Assembly (NCBI RefSeq): GCF_038502225.1
Contig: NC_091374.1
Location: forward strand, 3,894,214-3,958,213
DNA: 64,000 bases
Source: Cherax quadricarinatus
Lineage: Eukaryota > Arthropoda > Malacostraca > Decapoda > Parastacidae
Reading direction: 5' to 3'
The notes under the pieces were generated by a model that searched no databases, was not told the DNA's origin, and saw only the letters and a program-made list of their open reading frames with translations. How positions within the stretch are numbered: the first letter of the stretch is position 1; each line of letters begins with the position of its first letter. Shown piece by piece: positions 57,455 to 64,000 of the stretch. The position numbers and the translations under genes were made by a program.

Positions 57455-57560
57455 AACCTGCACTTGGGAGACAAACTTATGACAATACACAAATAACCCG
57501 CACATGGGAGAGAGAAGCTTACATCGACGTTTCTGTCCGACTTAGACCATTTACAAAGTC
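57455..57560 (+). mobile_element. D-family fragments, two partial copies
   Basis: acaatacacaataacctgca, cttgggagacaaacttatga and again acaatacacaaataacccgc, acatgggagagagaagctta, catcgacgtttctgtccgac, ttagaccatttacaaagtca. Confidence 0.7.
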
Positions 57561-57563
57561 ACA

Positions 57564-58165
57564 CTAACACTTATGACAATGTTTAGAACCTAAGAGGACA
57601 AGAATATATGAACTTATGACGATGTTTAGAACGTAAGAACACAAGAATATATGAACTTATGACAATGTTTAGAGCGTAAGAGCACAAGACGATGTTTAGA
57701 ACGTAAGAGCACAAGAATATATAAACTTATGACAATGTTTAGAACGTAAGATCACAAGAATATATAAACTTATGACGATGTTTAGAACGTAAGAGCACAG
57801 GAATATATAAACTTATGACGATGTTTAGAACGTAAGAGCACAAGAATATATAAACTTATGACGATGTTTAGAACGTAAGAGCACAAGAATATATAAACTT
57901 ATGACGATGTTTAGAACGTAAGAGCACAAGAATATATAAACTTATGACGATGTTTAGAACGTAAGAGCACAAGAATATATAAACTTATGACGATGTTTAG
58001 AACGTAAGAGCTCTAGAATATATGAACTTATGGCGATGTTTAGAACGTAAGAGCACAAGAATATATAAACTTATGACGATGTTTAGAACGTAAGAGCACA
58101 AGAATATATGAACTTATGGCGATGTTTAGAACGTAAGAGCACAAGAATATATGAACTTATGACGT
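57564..58165. repeat. 43-bp minisatellite, about 13 copies
   Basis: Unit: acttatgacgatgtttagaa then cgtaagagcacaagaatata and taa or tga. The word acttatgacg also occurs in D-family arms just upstream, so the array may have grown from D-family sequence. Confidence 0.95.
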
Positions 58166-58347
58166 TTCTTTCCGACTTGGACCAAAAAATTAATTATCTG
58201 TAAATTGTGAGATACGCATAACACTAAGATTAAGGTGATTCAAGGTTATTTATTAAGAAACATACACCACTTCTTAATCACTGTAACCAAAGATCATTCC
58301 GAGTCCTATTCAGTGAAAAGCATACATTCGTGATGACTCTCAGCGTA

Positions 58348-58397
58348 GTATGACCCTTGTCGGTTTAGCGCTTTCTTTGATTATAATAATAATCGTG
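58348..58397 (+). mobile_element. SINE-3 3' tail
   Basis: gtatgacccttgtcggttta then gcgctttctttgattataat. Confidence 0.7.
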
Positions 58398-60114
58398 ATG
58401 ACTGTGGTCAAAAGACCATCCAGCGCTGAACATTCAAAATTTATGCATCGCCTATAACATATTAATACCACAACCCAATATAATTACTTCAAAACAGCAT
58501 TTGTGACACAGATCAAAATCGTTAAAAAATTCTCCTGAATTGCCACAGAAGTCTATGACAACTCAGTGATAATACAATTAATGCAGAAATTTACATTTCC
58601 CAAGCTCAGACACCCAGTCAAAATGTTTACCAAAGTTTACCGTCATGCTACTAGCTGCACACGTAGGTACAAGATACCTACAAGAAGGAGTCCATTCATA
58701 AAACGGTTTTGCAAATTCTTTGCTTGGTTAGTTATTTTTTTTTACATAAATTTTAGCATGTTTCGATTAGGTAGCTATGTTAGTTCTGGTGCAAAATAAA
58801 TAAAAAAGCATATGAAAAATTAGCCCATTTCACTCTTTGCCACTGAGTTGGGATGAATCTTAAAAAACACCTTAGCAATTTGGAGCTCGGATTTTTTTCA
58901 TCGTGTCAGTCAGCGGCTGGAAAATTTTGCGCGTTAAGGTGACTCGGGGTATGAGTACCGTCTATCCTCAATCTGTGTTGAATCCTGTGGCAAGTCCACA
59001 CACGCGTGTCCTGCAAAACCTTGCTGGTCGTCTGTAGGGCCCACCGGGATCCCTACTTTCTCCATTACAAAACAAAATACATCCATATTGGTTTATATTC
59101 ACGGAGAAGTATTAAACTGAGAATGACCATACAGCGCCTGAGGACTGAGAATTTCAGAAATTTAATATGGTAAAAGAAAGGGAAAGATAACTCCAATTCC
59201 TTGGATTAATACCCCTTCAACAGTATCAAGGAAGCCCCCTACCTCCTTGATTAGACTAGGCCCAGAAAGGCTCTTTAGAGTACACTCGATATGGCAACTT
59301 TTCTGCCTTTAATCCAGGTGGGCGAGTTTATTGGTCAGTGTCATTCATCATGCAAGAGAACATACCACCCAAGACCCTCCATTTCACCCCAGATATATCA
59401 TAACACATTACTGTGTGGTATTTCGTTGTTTCATTGAGGCTGAGAAGCCTAGCTCTGAAGGGCCAGCAAATGCTTAGCCACTAAACAAATGATCCTCTGA
59501 TAGAAACCCGTATCAGGACACTGATATTTTCTGAAGAATAAAACACCACAATCACCTCAAACAGTTGACGAGCCATTGTAAGTTTCGCTTAAAAGGCGGA
59601 AGGATTAAATTGTCATCAGCAAAGAAAAACTACCGGAAGCACGCCAGCGAGCCTCCTTATATAAACATAACACAAACATACATGAGCGGAGGGCCAAGGA
59701 GACTTTTACAAAGCACAACAAACACTGCCACATCAAGGTGAAAACTTATTTATATCTTAACCACAAACTTAAGATTAAGCTAAGCAATGTTTGGGTCCGT
59801 CTTGACCCTATCAAGTTAGGGCAGACGAAACGTTCTAGTTTCATCTACAATATATGGGCTAGTTGTGAACTGCTCCAGCCAAGGTATTGTGACTTATTCT
59901 TCGTGATAGTTAATCAATAATACAAAACGCAGCAAGAGGAAAAAACAGCGCACGATACTACGAGCATTCCTACAGCTCTCAACCCTGAGTTGCTTAGTTT
60001 TTCTTTCGTAGCGCAGCCAGCTCATGTTCACTCACCTTCACACTTTATGTATGCCACATTCTTGACCAAGACCAGCGGTGTCGAGACTACTCTCTGGCCA
60101 GTGTTTTACCAATG
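58398..60114. other. Mostly unassigned DNA
   Basis: 59186-59250 (aactccaattccttggatta, cagtatcaaggaagcc) is SINE-3-associated. 59785-59900 (tttgggtccgtcttgaccct, gcagacgaaacgttctagtt, tgctccagccaaggtattgt) is a D-family half. No gene. Confidence 0.45.
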
Positions 60115-60229
60115 ACCGGTTGAAATGGCAATATAAACACAAATGCAGTATAATGTGATCCTTTATACTGCATTTGTGTTTATATTGCCATTGTGTCGGT
60201 ATTTTATACCATTTATTTCCACCGGTTGA
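60115..60229 (+). mobile_element. Perfect 30-bp hairpin insertion with 9-bp TSD
   Basis: TSD accggttga at 60115-60123 and 60221-60229. Arms 60124-60153 and 60163-60192 are exact inverted copies around a 9-nt loop (tgtgatcct). The insert ends in gtgtcggtattttatacc and attt, the V-family tail. The arm and loop contain acaaatgcagta and atgtgatcctttat, closely matching the satellite monomer. Confidence 0.9.
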
Positions 60230-60839
60230 CATGACGAGGTGTTGGCCGAGGCTCACATCAGCAAGTTACTGGTGACCAGTTGACATGTTATGTGGTGTTA
60301 TCTTGATAATGTGGTGTTAACTTGATAACAAAACAGGGCAAGAAGAAAACAAAAGACAGGAATGGAGGAAGATAGACAAAGAGGAGGTTGGGCTGTTAAG
60401 AAGACAGAACAGAAGCAGCAACATATTAGATGCGCATCAAAACAAGTTTATGGCATTACGAGGCTAGACTTGCCGTTTGTGTACTTACTTCATTAAGTAT
60501 AAAATCTACCTACTGTACGTGTGCAGCTTGTTTGGTTACCATGTTAAATTTAAAACTAATCGCCTGAACGCGGGTCATTAAAATTGCATTTCATCTGTAC
60601 ACTCGCATCACGAACACCCACATGTGGACAGAAACACAACGTAAACGACACTATATTTCCATTTTGCAATGCTTAAAAGACCTCAGATGGAAATCGAGAT
60701 ACACAGCGCCTCTTAATGTATCCTGTAAACTTGTGTTAGCGCTCACCGCTAACGAAAATTATATTCACAAGAAAGCAATAAACATTTAGGAGTCATAAAA
60801 CGCTGGGTAAATGATCAGGTTTGATCCTGGGAAGGATAA

Positions 60840-61085
60840 GGTAGTATTATTATAATCAAAGACAGCGCTAAACCGACAAGGGTCATACAGCGCTGCGGGG
60901 CAGAAAATGGTGCCGAGGCTATGAACAGCTAGGTGGAGAGGGGATCAGAGGTGAGGGAAGAAAAGGGCTGGAAGGGACGATAAGGGCTATGGATAAGGTA
61001 GTAGCTCCAATTCCTTAGATCAAGTGGTCTTCTCCAGCATCAAGGCACCCTCCTTTAAGGAATCACTATTGAAGGGATTCATTGG
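60840..61085 (-). mobile_element. SINE-3, longest copy
   Basis: Antisense order: attattataatcaaagacag, cgctaaaccgacaagggtca, tacagcgctgcgg, a GA-rich middle, gtagctccaattccttagat, ctccagcatcaaggcaccct. Read on the minus strand this links the ggaattggagct body and the ggtttagcgctgtctttgat tail, showing that the two dispersed pieces belong to one element. No B box is obvious, so a tRNA origin is not shown. Confidence 0.6.
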
Positions 61086-62289
61086 GAAGCGACCATAACA
61101 ACACAATGAAAGTATTTCTTTCACTCATCAGCAAATTAACCATATTATTAATTGTTGTGTCATAATATGCATCAATTGTTTAGTACATTTTGCCTACCAT
61201 CACCTAACAGTTCCGTTTACCCTGGCTGGCACAGACTGATTTATTCTGCTTAGAATGTATAAAAACAATCACTTGGCGTTTATTCAATAAACAATGTTTT
61301 GATTAGCTCCATTAGATCAATAGTTCCATTACGCGATGGCGATTTACATTAGGTGCCTCCTTGAATTCTGAGTAGGTGCAGTGAGCCAGTGTTCCGTTCC
61401 CTAGATGAGAGAAGAGTCGAAACTTGTGTTCACAAGTGTCCAGTCTTGAAGTTTATGTTTAAGTGATAAATTGACTACACTCCATTACTCACATAACTAA
61501 TAACTATCAGTTGGCACCTCACCATTAAGATTCCAGTTCCCGTCCCTGACATCCTTACACCCATACCCACTTACCTGCCCAATATACTACTTTTACCTGC
61601 TTCAAAACCACATCCTATCTGGATCATCGTCAGAATCTTCACAAGGAGAGTCCCAAGGCGATTAACCTTGCACCAACTCTTCCTCCCCAGCAAGTTGGCA
61701 ACGTACCACGGTCATACCTTCGTGGCCAAGGGTTCCAGGCTCTTCAGATATAAGAGTCAAGGATTATCTATAGACTCAAGTACTTTGCTTTCTCCATCTT
61801 CCGGGCACACGCTCAAGGATATTCATTCGTGTTTAAAGTTATCGAATCTTACACTTAGTTTTTTCACGGAAATCAAAATATGTTCAACCTTTTAGACACT
61901 TTTTTTTTCTTATTCCAGTCTTTTAGTTTCTGAACCTTTTTTTTATACGTCTCAAGACTAAGACCCAGCAGGCCGTCACGAGAAATGTTCTTATTTCTTC
62001 CGGCAAACAAGATACCAAGACCTGGCGTAGAAGTATCACAATTGTGTAACCTAGTTGTGATATCTGTTGGAACACAGTTTGTTGAGCATTTCTTGCAACA
62101 GTTTAAGGGGCACATAAGTGCCCATGTCTTCTAACAACATGTTCATTTTTCCCCATGTCATGTTCATTTTTCCACTATAATCTACCTTTATCATAATTAC
62201 TATCGCACTTGCACTCTTTCGTAAGGTGAAGTTTAGGATCTTTCCTTAATTCATGGTATAACTTAACAAATCTTTGTGGACAATTGTGT
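61086..62289. other. Unassigned DNA with one unplaced open frame
   Basis: A minus-strand frame of 80 codons (61873-62115) reads MCPLNCCKKCSTNCVP, GLGILFAGRNKNIS and LETYKKKVQKLKDWNKKKK. It resembles no family I know, although the Cys-rich start and Lys-rich end are not plain low complexity. No splice context was established. Confidence 0.25.
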
Positions 62290-62695
62290 TGCAGAGGTCT
62301 GAGCAAAGCTCATACCTCTCACTTCACACGGTGAGGGGTCCGGGTTCGATTCCCGGATAAGGGGTGGAAACACTGGGTGCGTTTCCTTACACCGGTTGTC
62401 CATGTTCACCCAAAAAAAACATACCACGGGCGGGGTTTGAGCCCGTGGTATGGTTTCTTTCCTATCGTGTCATTACGATTTCGTGAGTCATGTTCACCCA
62501 TCAGCAACAATGAGTACCTGGGTGTTAGTGGACTGGTGAGCGTCGCATCCTATGACAAAACTGACATAATTTGCCCGAAATGCTCAGCATAACAAGTGGC
62601 TTTCCATACAGTAGTATGTCATTGATGTCAGCTATGGTCTGTATACCTTGTACATGCATTTGTAAAAATAAAGATATTATTGATATTATTATTAT
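62290..62695 (+). mobile_element. SINE-1 (alternative tail) split by a SINE-2 insertion
   Basis: Head: gagcaaagctcatacctctc and B box gggttcgattcccgg (about 62342). Body: gcgtttccttacaccggttg, then after the insertion catcagcaacaatgagtacc, gggtgttagtggactggtga and gcgtcgcatccta. The tail differs from the 5745 copy: aaactgacataatttgcccg, tatgtcattgatgtcagcta, aataaagatattattgat plus TTA-rich DNA. Confidence 0.85.
62401..62500 (+). mobile_element. SINE-2 insertion in SINE-1, 12-bp TSD, inverted 5' piece
   Basis: TSD catgttcaccca at 62401-62412 and 62489-62500. The 76-bp insert starts with A7, then cataccacgggcggggtttg (reversed SINE-2) and switches to gcccgtggtatggtttcttt, cctatcgtgtcattacgatt and tcgtgagt (sense tail). 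Confidence 0.92.
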
Positions 62696-62904
62696 CATGG
62701 CTCGCCGTCGTGACGTCTACGTTGTTTATCAATATTACTGACACGTGGAAAATAGTTCCCTGCATCAACTTCCCATACATCCCTTTAATTACACCCCTGT
62801 ATGACATTCCTTTGATTACATTTCTTTCCCTGTTTTGTACCTTGCTCGCGCTCATGTACCCAACCTGGAAGACAGAGCGTAAGAAAACACAGGTTGCAGG
62901 GTAA

Positions 62905-62970
62905 CCTGGAGTTTACCTGGAGAGAGTTCCGGGGGTCAACGCCCCCGCGGCCCGGTCTGTGACTAGGCCT
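62905..62970 (-). mobile_element. Element B 3' tip
   Basis: ctggagtttacctggagaga, gttccgggggtcaacgcccc and cgcggcccggtctgtgacta, gcctcct. It passes directly into SINE-1. Confidence 0.75.
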
Positions 62971-63165
62971 CCTTAGGTCAGTGTCCCAGGATGCGACCCA
63001 CACCAGTCGACTAACACCCAGGTACCCATTTTACTGATGGGGAACATAGACAACAGGTGGAAAGAAACACGTCCAATGTTTCTACTCTGGCTGTGAATCG
63101 AACCCAGGCCCTCACCGTGTGAAACGAGAGCGTTAACCACCAGGCCACCAGAGCACCAGTGGGAC
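62971..63165 (-). mobile_element. SINE-1, antisense copy
   Basis: caggatgcgacccacaccag, tcgactaacacccaggtacc, caacaggtggaaagaaacac, reversed B box gaatcgaaccc (about 63096-63106) and ccaccaggccaccagagcac. The tRNA-like head is intact; the 3' body after the cgcatcctg word is missing. Confidence 0.85.
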
Positions 63166-63307
63166 AACGTTCTGATCTGGAGAAAGCTTAACCGAGTCAT
63201 ACTGAATGAAACTTTGTGTCAATAAATGCTGTTTTGCAATGTGTGTCTTTCCTTCAATATCACAGGCACTATGCTCTTTAGATCAAACTTAGTGGTTTAG
63301 GAAGATA

Positions 63308-63535
63308 CGTCAACAAACACTAGATCATATTTATGAAAAAACCTTTCGGACCTGGGACTATGGTCACTTCTAACATACAAAGGTTAGAAAGAGAGTATAT
63401 ACGTATACAGGCGGAGAGTGACACATGATCACTCATACCTCAAGGTCCCAAGACCGAAACTTTGTAATAAATATGTCCCAGTGTTTGCTTACATGTTTTT
63501 CTAAACCAATATGTCGGCATCTATTATCAAGGCTT
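63308..63535. mobile_element. Imperfect foldback element
   Basis: Left: aaacactagatcatatttat, aaacctttcggacctgggac. Right: aaggtcccaagaccgaaact, ttgtaataaatatgtcccag, tgtttgcttaca. The arms pair with mismatches; the right end has aatatgtcggcatctattat, V-tail-like. It resembles the V and D architecture but is not either consensus. Confidence 0.55.
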
Positions 63536-63839
63536 ATACCAACAAACTGAGGATCAAAACCCCATCAAACGAAATAGAGAAACATGCACTCACTCTGGGA
63601 CACGGGATCGCGCGTGTAAACGTACATGCACAACTACACCTCACATTAAGCTTCTATTCTAACCTTCAAACTGCTGGTTTTTACTGAGAACTCTGGCAGA
63701 TAAGATTTTATAATACAGATTGACGTTAATGATAGATAATTCAACGCACTGGGAACTAGTCTACTTCAACCGGAAGAGTTTATTGCTGTACTTCCACATA
63801 ATGCTTCACCAACCACAGTAGTTTCTCCTTGATGAGGCT

Positions 63840-64000
63840 TCTCAAGTTTAGGTTACATGGGCACATATTTTTGTTGGAGGGTTGGATTTGAGAAGGGCTT
63901 ATCCAACATGGGCCAATATGCCTGCTGCAGTGTTCTTCCTTTATGTTCTTATAAATACACGAGTGAGAGGGGTTGGATCTGAGTGGAACTTGCGCATGAG
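63840..64000 (+). mobile_element. CR1-like 3' tails
   Basis: gggttggatttgagaagggc, ttatccaacatgggccaata, tgcctgctgcagtgttcttc and tttatgttcttata form a 3' UTR end. At 63954-64000 a second partial copy starts (aaatacacgagtgagagggg, ttggatctgagtggaacttg) and runs off the window. 63536-63839 is unassigned. Confidence 0.6.

Overview
This is a eukaryotic, non-coding, repeat-dominated window. I could not defend a single intact host protein-coding gene, tRNA gene or rRNA gene in 64 kb. The content points to a large arthropod genome, most likely a decapod crustacean (crayfish/lobster-like). That guess rests on dense dinucleotide and trinucleotide microsatellites, many minisatellites, CR1-like non-LTR retrotransposons ending in TTCTTATG octamers, and several tRNA-derived SINE families. 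It is inference, because no host gene is available to confirm it.

Working labels used below. CR1-A: a CR1-like non-LTR element with an esterase-type ORF1 and an endonuclease/reverse-transcriptase ORF2. Element B, C and E: other non-LTR elements recognised by their C-terminal coding ends and 3' tails. SINE-1: tRNA-headed SINE with a body containing caatggaaataagt. SINE-2: tRNA-headed SINE whose tail reads cgtgtcattacgattt. SINE-3: element ending in ggtttagcgctttctttgat plus TAA-rich DNA. V family: cgaaacgtttcgcctacac-type element, often palindromic, with a gtcggtattttatacc tail. D family: foldback unit with gacgtttcggtccgac.

Layout. 0-16 kb: minisatellites, decayed SINE and LINE pieces, a perfect 525-bp tandem duplication (4.0-5.06 kb) and a 1-kb array of a 20-bp satellite (14.87-15.9 kb). 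16.3-19.2 kb: a CR1-A fragment, an element B end and a stretch that looks like a blended consensus of two unrelated elements. 20-22.9 kb: four short tandem arrays. 23.16-32.72 kb: one satellite array built from 24- and 28-bp monomers, split by a 5'-truncated CR1-A insertion. 33-41 kb: nested LINE and SINE fragments, a (TG)n tract and several palindromic insertions with clear target-site duplications (TSDs). 41.5-45.5 kb: the best CR1-A copy, with ORF1 and ORF2 overlapping as TGATG; it is broken by a few point lesions. 47.5-49.35 kb: the clean 3' half of element E on the minus strand. 49.36-55.26 kb: a block with abnormal homopolymer-rich sequence in which a plus-strand non-LTR element (endonuclease, YADD reverse-transcriptase motif, C-terminal region, A-tail) can still be read; I regard it as low-quality consensus rather than biology. 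55.3-64 kb: SINEs, a 43-bp minisatellite, a perfect 30-bp hairpin insertion and LINE tails.

The parts do not form a pathway. The coherent biology is retrotransposition: CR1-like elements supply reverse transcriptase, and short elements (SINE-2, V family) were inserted with 9-14 bp TSDs. Several of these short insertions share an odd architecture in which the 5' part is present again in inverted orientation inside the same TSD, which is the most interesting recurring signal here.
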